DNA of 61,824 bases from an uncultured Alistipes sp. (GTDB lineage: Bacteria > Bacteroidota > Bacteroidia > Bacteroidales > Rikenellaceae). A program made the position numbers and the translations under genes. Below the pieces are notes generated by a model that was given only the letters and a program-made list of their open reading frames with translations, had not been told where the DNA came from and made no database searches. Position 1 is the stretch's first letter, and every line of letters starts with the position of its first letter. The stretch covers positions 1-61,824 of the forward strand of contig UQYM01000014.1 of the NCBI GenBank assembly GCA_900545315.1, read 5' to 3'. Positions 42,244 through 51,359 of the stretch are shown piece by piece.

Positions 42244-43782
42244 TTAAATTCCCAATACCCCTTTTCGTTTCCCGAACTCTCGCCAGCGGTTCGACGGATC
42301 GGTTGACGTAGAGGTCATAGCTGAGCTGCCCCCTCTCTCCAATAGAGCCAGATAATCGACATGAGCCGCAATCAGTGCCAGATCCTCCAGCTCTTGAGCC
42401 TGCTCCTCGCCGGGATGGTTGGTGCGACAGTAGTCGGCAATCGCCTCTCCGTTTTGTTCTAAAAAGGCGGTATTGTAGTTCCCGGCCACAAAATCCGGCC
42501 TGTGCAGAATCGCATTCAGGTAGGGGATGTTGGTCGTAACTCCTGTAATTTTGTACTCGTTCAGGGCGCTGTGCATCCGTTCAAGTGCATATTCACGCTT
42601 GACGGCATGGACGATCAATTTCGAAATCATCGGGTCGTACCAGACCGGGATTTCGTACCCTTCGTAGATGTATCCGTCGATCCGAACCCCCAAACCATTG
42701 GGTTCGGTGAGCTGGCAGACTACGCCCGGTGAGGGCATGAAGTTGTTTTCCGGATCTTCGGCGCATACACGACACTCAATGGCGTGACCTCGCTGAACGA
42801 TATCGGTCTGTTTGTACTGCAAAGGCCGTCCCGCAGCAATGAAAATTTGCTCTTTGACCAGGTCCAGTCCAACGACCTCTTCGGTAATGGGGTGCTCCAC
42901 TTGCAGCCGGGTGTTCATCTCCAGAAAATAGTAGTTGCCCTGTTGGTCCACCAAAAACTCGATCGTCCCGGCACCGACATAACCGACCGCTTTGGCTGCA
43001 GCGACTGCCGTTGCCCCCATGCGTTGCCGCAATTCGTCCGTCAAAAAGGGAGAGGGACTCTCTTCGATCACCTTTTGATGGCGACGTTGGATCGAGCACT
43101 CCCGATCGTACAGATGGATGATATTGCCATGCTTATCTCCCAAGATCTGAAACTCGATGTGATGCGGCTCTTCGATGTATTTTTCGATATAGACCGTTGC
43201 GTCGCCAAAGGAGGCCAACGCCTCGGAACGGGCTGCCTCGTAGGCACTGCGGACCTCTTCGAGTGTTCGGATCAGCCGCATGCCTTTGCCTCCACCGCCG
43301 GCTGCCGCTTTGAAAATCACCGGGAATCCGATCTGTTGGCATAGGCTCTCGGCGTCGGCTGCAGAGTTCAGTTGCCGTTCAATGCCCGGAACAACCGGAA
43401 CGCCAGCGGCAATCATCGCTTCGCGTGCAGCAATCTTATCGCCCATCTGTTCGATGGTTTCGGCACGCGGACCGATAAAGGTGATCCCTGCCGTCTCGCA
43501 CAGACGGGCCAAATGCACATTCTCGGAGAGAAAACCGTACCCCGGATGGAGGGCGTCGGCCCCACAAGTCTGCGCAACGGCTATGATCTTTTCTGCATTC
43601 AGATAGCTCTCTTGGGACGGGGCGGGTCCGATCGGGTAGGCTTCGTCTGCCAGCAGCACATGTTTGGCCATCCGGTCGGCGTCGGAATAGAGTGCCACGG
43701 TACTGATTCCCATCTCTCGACAAGAGCGTATGATTCTGACGGCGATTTCGCCACGGTTGGCAATCACTATTTTCTTGAACAT
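42244..43782 (-). CDS. accC: Biotin carboxylase subunit of acyl-CoA carboxylase
   Basis: 512 residues from ATG 43782, because MFKKIVIANRGEIAVRIIRS is the standard start; longer frames run into the CWC gene. ATP-grasp motifs: HPGYGFLSENVHLA, FKAAAGGGGKGMRLI, IEFQILGDKHGNI, ECSIQRRHQKVIEESPS, FLEMNTRLQVEHPITEEV. It carboxylates biotin with ATP and bicarbonate. The tail WREFGKRKGVLGI is like propionyl-CoA-carboxylase-type subunits of Bacteroidota. Its start overlaps the CWC-protein stop by 16 bases, which places it under the cobalamin riboswitch further upstream. Confidence 0.95.
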   Translation of the reverse strand: MFKKIVIANRGEIAVRIIRSCREMGISTVALYSDADRMAKHVLLADEAYPIGPAPSQESYLNAEKIIAVAQTCGADALHPGYGFLSENVHLARLCETAGITFIGPRAETIEQMGDKIAAREAMIAAGVPVVPGIERQLNSAADAESLCQQIGFPVIFKAAAGGGGKGMRLIRTLEEVRSAYEAARSEALASFGDATVYIEKYIEEPHHIEFQILGDKHGNIIHLYDRECSIQRRHQKVIEESPSPFLTDELRQRMGATAVAAAKAVGYVGAGTIEFLVDQQGNYYFLEMNTRLQVEHPITEEVVGLDLVKEQIFIAAGRPLQYKQTDIVQRGHAIECRVCAEDPENNFMPSPGVVCQLTEPNGLGVRIDGYIYEGYEIPVWYDPMISKLIVHAVKREYALERMHSALNEYKITGVTTNIPYLNAILHRPDFVAGNYNTAFLEQNGEAIADYCRTNHPGEEQAQELEDLALIAAHVDYLALLERGGSSAMTSTSTDPSNRWREFGKRKGVLGI

Positions 43783-44009
43783 ACGGTTGAATTTGGTTGA
43801 ACACGATGACGGTAGATCGGATTGATGCCATACAGGTAAAAAGAGTTCCTGATGGTTTGCAGACATTCGCTGCATAGACATCCGTCGTAATTTTCCGCAA
43901 TAAAAGCACGTTGAGTGGCATCCAATGGGATGCGCGTGCAATGACAATCCATAATGGATTCGTGCAGGCACGTAAAACGTCTCCTGCAACGAGGACATAC
44001 TCTCTCCAT
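43767..44009 (-). CDS. Cysteine-rich CWC-type small protein
   Basis: 80 residues. The start VCPRCRRRFTCLHESIMDCHC matches the Cys-rich CWC family pattern (CPxC, then a Cys, then C-W-C), except that the Trp is His (C22-H-C24). A second knot follows as CLCSECLQTIRNSFYL. Eight Cys suggest one or two bound zinc ions. The function is unknown. It is the first gene after the cobalamin riboswitch, and its stop codon lies 16 bases inside the biotin carboxylase gene in another frame. I recall relatives of this family beside cobalamin-related genes in Bacteroidota. Confidence 0.82.
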   Translation of the reverse strand: MERVCPRCRRRFTCLHESIMDCHCTRIPLDATQRAFIAENYDGCLCSECLQTIRNSFYLYGINPIYRHRVQPNSTVCSRK

Positions 44010-44116
44010 CGCAAAATCAATGCGTCAAACGATCTGTCTCGCGGACAGCACAATTCGACTTTTGAAAAAATGATTAACTGTTTCGTCACTTTTACGCCTA
44101 ACCCTCGAGGCGAAAA

Positions 44117-44306
44117 AATGGTACCTGAACTGGCAGGTCTTCTGACTGACTCCCGTCCTGATGCCTTCCCGACCTACGTATGGGTCAGTGGCCATGCAGA
44201 TGGTTTCAGGACGTTGATTGGAGCTTCACAGCAGCGGGACTGTCCGGGATTTGCACCCGATTCCCTTTTATTGTCTTTTCGTGAATGCGAAAAGACAAAC
44301 CAATTC
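44117..44306 (-). promoter_or_regulatory. Cobalamin (adenosylcobalamin-class) riboswitch
   Basis: On the minus strand the conserved core reads in order: GGGAATCGGGTGCAAATCCC, CAGTCCCGCTGCTGTGAAGC, GGCCACTGACC, TCGGGAAGGC, then the B12 box with AGTCAGTCAGAAGACCTGCC. This is the canonical cobalamin riboswitch order. Upstream it begins with a hairpin (TTGTCTTTTCG...CGAAAAGACAA). Between its end and the CWC ATG lie about 108 bases with a small hairpin CGCCT...AGGCG but no intrinsic terminator, so control is more likely at translation. It would respond to B12 and regulate the CWC-carboxylase operon. Confidence 0.93.
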
Positions 44307-44311
44307 CGCGC

Positions 44312-44344
44312 TAAAGATAGGGAATAACTTCAGTTTTTTACAAA
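44312..44344 (-). promoter_or_regulatory. Promoter of the cobalamin-riboswitch operon
   Basis: On the minus strand TTTG (44344-44341), 21 bases, then TATCTTTA (44319-44312), one base off the -7 consensus. The predicted start near 44305 falls exactly at the front of the riboswitch. Confidence 0.6.
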
Positions 44345-45034
44345 CGTTTTTGTTGTTTTTTGCGTGGTTTGTTTTGCAATGTTTTGGTTTTTAGCGTGTT
44401 GCTTGGGACGCGGGTTGTCTGATGGTCACAAAAACGTTGTGTGTGATAATTACTTGATATTGAGTGGATTATCGATGGATAGGATCGGTAGGTTGCAGCT
44501 GGATAAACGAATTCGCAAGCGGGAGAGGACATATACAGGCGGGAGTAAAAGGGCGTGAGACGTTATGGTGCCGGAGGTGGCAACGATAAATGAGAGAAGA
44601 AAGAGTAGGGTTGGAAGGAGAATTTGTTTGTGAAGGTGTTGGTACAGTGTAACTTGTGTGGCGATTTTTTATAGTTGTGCGAGGCTACCGCGCTGGAGTT
44701 TGGGAGCAGGAACAGTATCCAAAATTGAGGACGTAGTATCTGTGCAGCAAAGTTGAGGTTACAAGGCAATAAAAGACAGGAGAAACCGAAGTGTGAGCGG
44801 ACTGTGAGCAGAATGTGGGCAAAAGATCGGCTCGGATAGTTGAGGGGGAAGTGGAGTGCAGCGGACGATTCGAAAGATTGCAGGCGTTTTTTCACTGCAA
44901 CGGAGCAGCAGCCTAGTATAGCCCGATTGCCGATCGGTTATCCCTTCTGATCGTTGGGGCTTAACTGGCTTGTTGTAGCATGTTGATCACCTGATCAGAA
45001 TTATTTATCAAAGGATGTGTTCTCCTTTGCCGCT
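44345..45034. other. Intergenic region, nothing recognised
   Basis: About 690 bases between the riboswitch promoter and the methyltransferase gene. Short open frames are present but lack any family pattern. No terminator or repeat is evident. Confidence 0.4.
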
Positions 45035-45742
45035 CTATCCGATAATAAAAATGGCGGGACGCTTGTGAATGTCGGGCTTGGGCTGTTTGCGCCACTCGTC
45101 GATCGTTCGGGTACGGATCAGTTGATCGGGTTGCAGCAGGTCAGCAGCCACGGTCAGACGAGTCTGGGGACGGCAGGTGGCCAAAAAATCATCGAACAGT
45201 TTCAGGTTACGATAAGGTGCCTCAATAAAAATTTGCGATTGGTGTTCGCTTTGGGCCCGGCTTTCAAAGTGACGGATGGCTTTGTTGCGGTCGGGCTGTT
45301 TGATCGGTAGATATCCATTGAAGGCGAACGACTGCCCGTTGAGTCCCGAAGCCATTAACGCCAGCAGAATGGATGAGGGACCCACCAATGGAATAACCTC
45401 AACGCCATGCCGGTGTGCTAAAGCTACCGCATCGGCTCCGGGGTCAGCTACGCCGGGCAACCCCGCTTCGGAGAAGAGCCCAGCATCGACGCCCTGCAGC
45501 AACGGTGCAAAGAGTGCGGAAACCTCCTGTGGCGTTGTGTGCTCATTCAGTTCGGCAAACTTCAGGGTATCGATCGGGCGTTGGATTCCAGCTTTGCTCA
45601 GGAACCGGCGTGCAGAACGAATATCCTCGACAATAAAGTAGTCGAGAGCATCGAGGACAGCCCGATTGCTGGCTGGAAGAACATCCCATACGGGACGATC
45701 CCCGATCGGTGTAGGAATTAGGTAAAGTCTGCCCTGTTTCAT
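45035..45742 (-). CDS. Tetrapyrrole-methylase-fold SAM methyltransferase (RsmI-like)
   Basis: 235 residues. It opens GRLYLIPTPIGDRP, then VEDIRSARRFLSKAG, GLFSEAGLPGVADPGADAVALAHRHG, VIPLVGPSSILLALMASGLNGQSFAFNGYLP, the RsmI/tetrapyrrole methylase pattern. RsmI methylates the ribose of C1402 in 16S rRNA. This protein is shorter than E. coli RsmI (286) and diverges at the first motif, so it may be the second, uncharacterised paralogue that Bacteroidota often carry. No partner genes are close. Confidence 0.88.
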   Translation of the reverse strand: MKQGRLYLIPTPIGDRPVWDVLPASNRAVLDALDYFIVEDIRSARRFLSKAGIQRPIDTLKFAELNEHTTPQEVSALFAPLLQGVDAGLFSEAGLPGVADPGADAVALAHRHGVEVIPLVGPSSILLALMASGLNGQSFAFNGYLPIKQPDRNKAIRHFESRAQSEHQSQIFIEAPYRNLKLFDDFLATCRPQTRLTVAADLLQPDQLIRTRTIDEWRKQPKPDIHKRPAIFIIG

Positions 45743-45888
45743 AGCGGTTTGCAGTGGTATGGGGTGATTTGATCGTCTCGTTAGGTTTGTCTCTTTGGTT
45801 GCCTTATTGTGCAGATTGTCCGGTCTTGTCGCTTATTCGAATATTCGAAATGACGGTCCATCTGAGCAGGCCCAAATATCAATAAAAA

Positions 45889-48273
45889 TTACTCTTTGGT
45901 GTAGATGCGTTTAACGCGGGTTGAGATGCTGGTCATGATCTCGTAAGGGATGGTGCCCAGTACGTTGGCCATGTCAGTGACTGTATTGCCCGGCTCGGAG
46001 CCGAAAATTGTGACTGTGTCACCCTCTTTGGCCTCAATACCGGTAATGTCCAACATGCAGGTATCCATACAGATGTTGCCGATAATCGGTGCAGGCTTGC
46101 CGTTGACCAGCATACTCCATGCACCACGGCTCAGATGACGGTCTAACCCATCGGCATATCCGATTGGTACGGTTGCGGTGCGGGTCGGGCGGGTGATTTT
46201 GCCCCAGCGTCCGTAGCCTACGGTTTCACCCGGTTGCAGCTCTTTGATCTGTACGATGCGGCTGCGCAGTGTGCTGACTGGCAACAGCTGCTCTTGGTGC
46301 GTAAAACCAACCCCATACAAGCCGATGCCCAACCGTACCATATCGAATTGGGCATCCGGGAAACGCTCAATGCCGGCTGTGTTGCAGAGATGGCGGATAA
46401 TATGTTCATTGGTGAAGGCAGCAACCAACCGATCGCTCATGGCTGTGTAACGGGCGATCTGCGAGCGGGTAAACTCATCGTGCCGTTGCTCGTCACTACC
46501 GGCCAGATGGGTGAAGATGGTACGGATATACAGGGTCTGCTGATTGCGAAGTGCGGCAATAACGCCGTCGATGTCCGGTTCCATAAAACCTAAACGGTGC
46601 ATGCCGGTATCGAGCTTGATGTGGATCGGGTAGCGGGTCTCTCCGTGGCGTTGAGCCGCCTGGGCAAAGGCCTTCAACGACGAGAAACTGTATATCTCCG
46701 GCTCCAGACGGTAATCGATCATCACCTCGAAGCTGTCGGCGTCGGCATTCAGCACGACGATGGGCATGGTGATTCCCGCTTCACGCAGCGTCACCCCCTC
46801 ATCGGCAAAGGCAACGGCCAAAAAACTAACCCCCTGATGTTGCAACATGCTGGCCACTTCGTAGGTTCCGGTACCGTATCCGGAGGCTTTGTCCATGATC
46901 ATGATACGGACATTAGGCCGTAACAGCGAACGGTAGTAGTTCAGGTTGTGGATCATGTTGTCGAGATTCACCTCCAGCACTGTGGTGTGGGTGCGCTGCT
47001 CAAGAGCATGGCTGATCTTTTCAAACCCGAAAGCACGGCTACCTTTTAGCAGAATACTTTTGTTGACAAAAAAGACCCGATTGTATCCATGAAGGAAGGC
47101 CTCCGTATTGCGAAAAAAGTGTTTGTCGCAGTCGAAGAGTCCTGCATGACGCGAAATCTCCTCTCCGATACCGATGAGGGTGTCGATCCCTTTGGTATGC
47201 AGCAGAGTGGCCACCTGCCCGTACAGCTTTTCGGCCGGCAGGCCGCTTTGGCGAATATCGGAAAGAATCAGCACTTTGGGCTGTCCGCCGGCTACAGAAG
47301 CCAAATAATCCAGCGATACGGCCAGTGAGTTGATGTCTGAATTGTAGCTATCGTTGATCAATTTGCAACCGTTGATACCCTCTTTGAGCTCCATACGCAT
47401 CGCAACGCTTTGCAGCGAAGGAAGGGTTGCCAAGATTGACTTCAGATCATATCCCAAGACGTTGTATAGGGCAATAGCCTTGGCGGCATTTTCCAGCGAA
47501 GCCTGATCCCGATAGGGCAGTGTGCTCAAATCGTAATGGTTGGGATCGACGGCGCAGAGTTTTCGATCTGCGTAGGTTCGGGCAATCTGGTCTGCGACCC
47601 ATTTATCGCCGGCGTTGTAGAGAATGGTGCGGGCGTGGCGGAACAGGATCAGCTTTTCCGAGAGTTTCTGTTCCAGGTTGGTAAAGTGCTCCTGATGGGC
47701 ATCACCCAGGTTGGTAAAGATGCCGATATCGGGGCGAATCATGGCTTCGAGACGCTCCATTTCGCCCGGCTCCGAGATACCGGCTTCGATAATGGCTAAC
47801 TGTTCGTCTCCTTCGATCATCAACAGCGAGAGGGCAACTCCGATTTGTGAATTGTAACTGCGAGGGCTGCGAAACAGTTTGATACCGGGAGGGCAGAGTT
47901 GGGCAATCCACTCTTTGGTGACAGTTTTGCCGTTGCTGCCGGTGATGGCCACTAAGGTGCCTTTGAAACGGTCACGATGGCTGCTGGCCAACTTTTGCAG
48001 TGCCTGGATGGAGTTGTCGCAGCGGACAAACCCGGCTTCAGGATAGCGGGAGGTATCGATCTCCGAATCGATCAGAAAGGCCCGAACTCCCTCCTGGTAG
48101 AGGGTGGGGATATAATTGTGCCCATTGTGGTTGTTGCCACGGATGGCGACAAAAAGGGTTGCGGTAGGGTCGAATGGGTTTCGACTATCGGTTATGATAT
48201 GTTCGATTCGAGAGTTGGGGCCGGTCAATAGGCCACCGGTGATCGATGCGATCTCCTCTAAACTGTAAGTCAT
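45889..48273 (-). CDS. Bifunctional MurF-alanine racemase fusion
   Basis: 794 residues from ATG 48273; an ATG eight codons upstream is possible. The first half is MurF: NNHNGHNYIPTLYQEGV, VAITGSNGKTVTKEW (ATP loop), INDSYNSDINSLAVSLDYL. It adds D-Ala-D-Ala to UDP-MurNAc-tripeptide. The second half, from about residue 430, is alanine racemase: MIMDKASGYGTG with the PLP Lys, HIKLDTGMHRLGF, VRLGIGLYGV, RTATVPIGYADGLDR, GNICMDTCMLDITG. It makes D-Ala. This fusion is usual in Bacteroidota and joins supply and use of D-Ala in cell-wall synthesis. Confidence 0.95.
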   Translation of the reverse strand: MTYSLEEIASITGGLLTGPNSRIEHIITDSRNPFDPTATLFVAIRGNNHNGHNYIPTLYQEGVRAFLIDSEIDTSRYPEAGFVRCDNSIQALQKLASSHRDRFKGTLVAITGSNGKTVTKEWIAQLCPPGIKLFRSPRSYNSQIGVALSLLMIEGDEQLAIIEAGISEPGEMERLEAMIRPDIGIFTNLGDAHQEHFTNLEQKLSEKLILFRHARTILYNAGDKWVADQIARTYADRKLCAVDPNHYDLSTLPYRDQASLENAAKAIALYNVLGYDLKSILATLPSLQSVAMRMELKEGINGCKLINDSYNSDINSLAVSLDYLASVAGGQPKVLILSDIRQSGLPAEKLYGQVATLLHTKGIDTLIGIGEEISRHAGLFDCDKHFFRNTEAFLHGYNRVFFVNKSILLKGSRAFGFEKISHALEQRTHTTVLEVNLDNMIHNLNYYRSLLRPNVRIMIMDKASGYGTGTYEVASMLQHQGVSFLAVAFADEGVTLREAGITMPIVVLNADADSFEVMIDYRLEPEIYSFSSLKAFAQAAQRHGETRYPIHIKLDTGMHRLGFMEPDIDGVIAALRNQQTLYIRTIFTHLAGSDEQRHDEFTRSQIARYTAMSDRLVAAFTNEHIIRHLCNTAGIERFPDAQFDMVRLGIGLYGVGFTHQEQLLPVSTLRSRIVQIKELQPGETVGYGRWGKITRPTRTATVPIGYADGLDRHLSRGAWSMLVNGKPAPIIGNICMDTCMLDITGIEAKEGDTVTIFGSEPGNTVTDMANVLGTIPYEIMTSISTRVKRIYTKE

Positions 48274-48297
48274 CTCTTTGTATGTCTCTTTGAACAC

Positions 48298-48794
48298 TAC
48301 AAAGTAAATGATTTTTTGGTCGTGTCATCCTTTCTCAGCGCTCTTTTTTGCTGTGTGCACGCCTCCAAGAGAGCGGGATTACATAAGAATGGTATAAATT
48401 TCAGACTCCTGATCAGCAGAATAAAAACGACGTTCGGATGCTGGGGCGGGAGACAAATGTGACTATTGGTTGGTCAGCTCGCTGGTCGGTTACCGTTAGG
48501 GAGAATGCATAATTTCTCAGGATTCAAGCTGGATATGCACTGCAATTCGGTATATGATCGTCGGTTGTTATACTCCTTTCATCATGCCTCGGCTGTACCC
48601 AAACATCTTCATTCCGGTCTCAGCTTGTTTCTATATGGCGAAAGCTACGATCCCGGTCGCATTGGTACCGATCGCATTGTTTTTTGATGAGCCAATACCA
48701 ATCCCCCCCCGGCAAATATGGCTCAATATCGATCTGCCGGGGAATCGTGCGTTAATGTTAATAGAAATTCACCGGATGTAATCGCAATTGCCCA
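48298..48794. other. Intergenic region with a C8 tract
   Basis: 497 bases between the MurF-Alr gene and the end of mutS2. A run of eight C lies at 48703-48710. A TTACTTTG box, one base off the -7 consensus, lies on the minus strand at 48307-48300 and would favour the downstream MurF start. No gene is seen. Confidence 0.4.
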
Positions 48795-51287
48795 TTAGAG
48801 ATCGAGCTTGACCACTGTAATGCCAGCTCCGCCGGACTCTTCGTGCTCATCTTTGACGCTCGAAACCAGATCAACCGTACGCAGATATTTGCGAATCTCC
48901 TCTTTGAGGGCCCCGGTGCCTTTGCCGTGGAGAATGCGTACTTCATTAAATCCCAGCATGATGGCATCGTCAATGAACTCTTGGGTGGTATCCAAGGCTT
49001 CGGAAACGCGCATTCCCCGAACATCGATCTGTTGGCTGAAATTGATTCGCCGCTGTGCCGTGTCAAATGCTGCTGCCGGAACCCCAACCGGTTTCAAAGT
49101 GCGAGTAACCTTTTTGTACTCCGAATTGGAGATCGCCTCTAACCGTTTCAGATCGATCGTCGTGCGGATCTGCCCAAATCCGACAATGGCCTTTTTGCCG
49201 CTCAGCTCCAAAACTTCACCGACCGCATCCTGTCCCTGAATTCGAACTTTGACGCCCGGCTCAATTGTCTTGGGTTTGATTTGGTCCACTTTCGATTCGG
49301 GCTGCTGAGGAGGTGTCCCCTGAGCTTTACGTTCGGCACGGCGCTGCTCCCGAGCTCGGAGCTGTTCGATCTTGCGGTCAATCGCTGCATCATCCACCGT
49401 GGTTTGCTCCAACGACTCCTTATACTCTTCGATCTTGCGACGAACAAAACGGGTCTTTTCCTTATCCGCCTGCGATTCGCGAATCACCCGAATCGTGTTT
49501 TCAATCTGACGGTTGGCCTCCGAGGTGATCTGTTGGGCCTGGGCTTTGGCCTCTTTCAACAGGCGGTTGCGCTCTGCCTTGATTGTCTCCAGTTCCGATT
49601 TGTATTTCTCGGCCAGCTCATCTACACGCTTTTCGGTCTGATGGATCTTGTCGCGTTTCTGCTCCCAATACCGACGGTCACGGGCAATCTCACGCAACTG
49701 ACGTTCCAGATTGATGTGATCCGTACCCGCCTTCTCCGAAGCGGAGCGGATAATCTCTTCCGGCAGACCGATTTTGCGAGCAATCTCGATGGCAAACGAG
49801 CTGCCCGGCTTGCCGGTCTCCAGCCGAAAGAGCGGACGAATATTCTGTACGTCAAAGGTCATGGCCCCGTTCAGAATTCCTTTGGCGTTGCTTGCATAGT
49901 ATTTGATATTGGAGTAGTGCGTCGTAATGATCCCGAAACAGCCTTTGGCCTCGAGCTGCTCCAGAACCGCCTCGGCAATGGCCCCTCCGATAATCGGCTC
50001 GGTACCGGTTCCGAATTCGTCGATCAGGATCAGCGAATGGTCGTTGGCATGGCGCAGGATATTCTTCATGTTGAGCAGATGCGAGCTGTAGGTACTCAGA
50101 TCGTTGTCGATCGACTGCTCATCCCCGATATCAATAAAGATGCTTTGGAAAATGCCCATCTCTGAGTTCTCCGAAGCCGAAATAAGCAAACCGCACTGCA
50201 ACATGTATTGCAGGAGTCCGACGGTTTTCAGGCAGACCGACTTTCCGCCGGCATTCGGACCGGAGATGACCAAAATGTGTTTTTCGCGAGTCAATGTCAG
50301 ATCCAACGGGACCACCTTTTTGTTCTCTTTGCTCAGGGTCTGGGCCAGAAGCGTATGGCGGGCATTCTTCAAGAGAATGGAGCTCTGCTCTTCGACAATC
50401 GGCATTGTGCAGTCGTTGTCGAGTGCAAAACGGGCCTTGGCCCGGATCAGATCCATGGTGGTCAGGTACTCTCCGGAGTGGGCTATGCCGGGCAACTCGG
50501 GGCGTAATAGGTCCGTAAAACGGACCAGGACCCGGACCACCTCACGCCGCTCCTCGTATTCCAACTCTTTGAGTTCGTTATTGATCTCAACCACCTCGAC
50601 CGGCTCAATATAGACTGTTTTACCGGTGGCCGATTCGTCGTGGACAAACCCTTTGATCTTGCGTTTGTTGGCGGCATTGACCGGGATGACGGCCCGTCCT
50701 TCACGGATCGAGATCGAGGCGTCGGAATCGACCAAGCCGGAGGCTTGAGCCTGCGACATGATCTGTTGCAGGCGGCGGGAAATTTGGCCTTCACGTTCAT
50801 GGATGGCCCGGCGGACTGCATAAAGTTCAGGCGAGGCGCTGTCTTTGACCTTGCCGAAACGGTCGATGATTGAATCGATATGGTTAATGATGTCGGGAAA
50901 CCCCTCTACGTCCCGACACAACTCCTTCAAGCGGGGATATTTGGCTCCACTTTCGCTGTTGAAAAAACGGACCAGTTCGTATGCGGCGGTCAATCCCTTG
51001 CGCAGGGTCAGAATTTCGGAGGTTTCGAGAAAGGTTCCGGTCACTTCGGCCTTTTTCAGAAACGGTGCCGTATCGACGTAGTTGTTTTCCGGGAAGTCGG
51101 TTTCGAGCATCAGGATGGTCCGCATCTCGAACGCCTCTTCAAGCTGACGGACAATCTCTTCGCGAGAGGTGCTGAAATGGAGCTCGGCCAGTTTGGCACG
51201 GGCCCCATCGGTGATACAGAGTGCCGAAATCTGGTTGCGGATCCGGTCGAAACCTATCTTGGATTCAAAATTTTCGGGGTAGATCAT
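48795..51287 (-). CDS. mutS2: Endonuclease MutS2 (recombination suppressor / ribosome rescue factor)
   Basis: 830 residues from ATG 51287, chosen because MIYPENFESKIGFDRIRNQI is the family start; a frame from 51359 would touch the preceding stop. Core and lever domains are followed by the ABC ATPase (VISGPNAGGKSVCLKTVGLL, IDIGDEQSIDNDLSTYSSHL, LILIDEFGTGTEP, GIITTHYSNIKYYA). A long charged coiled coil and a C-terminal Smr domain (DVRGMRVSEALDTTQEFID, EVRILHGKGTGALKEEI) complete it. It lacks the mismatch-reading domain of MutS1. Homologues suppress homologous recombination and split collided ribosomes. It follows the MCE gene by 72 bases. Confidence 0.95.
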   Translation of the reverse strand: MIYPENFESKIGFDRIRNQISALCITDGARAKLAELHFSTSREEIVRQLEEAFEMRTILMLETDFPENNYVDTAPFLKKAEVTGTFLETSEILTLRKGLTAAYELVRFFNSESGAKYPRLKELCRDVEGFPDIINHIDSIIDRFGKVKDSASPELYAVRRAIHEREGQISRRLQQIMSQAQASGLVDSDASISIREGRAVIPVNAANKRKIKGFVHDESATGKTVYIEPVEVVEINNELKELEYEERREVVRVLVRFTDLLRPELPGIAHSGEYLTTMDLIRAKARFALDNDCTMPIVEEQSSILLKNARHTLLAQTLSKENKKVVPLDLTLTREKHILVISGPNAGGKSVCLKTVGLLQYMLQCGLLISASENSEMGIFQSIFIDIGDEQSIDNDLSTYSSHLLNMKNILRHANDHSLILIDEFGTGTEPIIGGAIAEAVLEQLEAKGCFGIITTHYSNIKYYASNAKGILNGAMTFDVQNIRPLFRLETGKPGSSFAIEIARKIGLPEEIIRSASEKAGTDHINLERQLREIARDRRYWEQKRDKIHQTEKRVDELAEKYKSELETIKAERNRLLKEAKAQAQQITSEANRQIENTIRVIRESQADKEKTRFVRRKIEEYKESLEQTTVDDAAIDRKIEQLRAREQRRAERKAQGTPPQQPESKVDQIKPKTIEPGVKVRIQGQDAVGEVLELSGKKAIVGFGQIRTTIDLKRLEAISNSEYKKVTRTLKPVGVPAAAFDTAQRRINFSQQIDVRGMRVSEALDTTQEFIDDAIMLGFNEVRILHGKGTGALKEEIRKYLRTVDLVSSVKDEHEESGGAGITVVKLDL

Positions 51288-51359
51288 CTCCTTGCATATA
51301 AATAAAGCGCGCTTCGGAGGTGCCGTGCGCGCCGGATCGGTGGCGAACTGTTGATGCAA

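Noticed and set aside
44093..44112. Hairpin CGCCT/AGGCG after the riboswitch as an intrinsic terminator
   Set aside because: The T run lies before rather than after the hairpin on the minus strand, and the stem is only five pairs.
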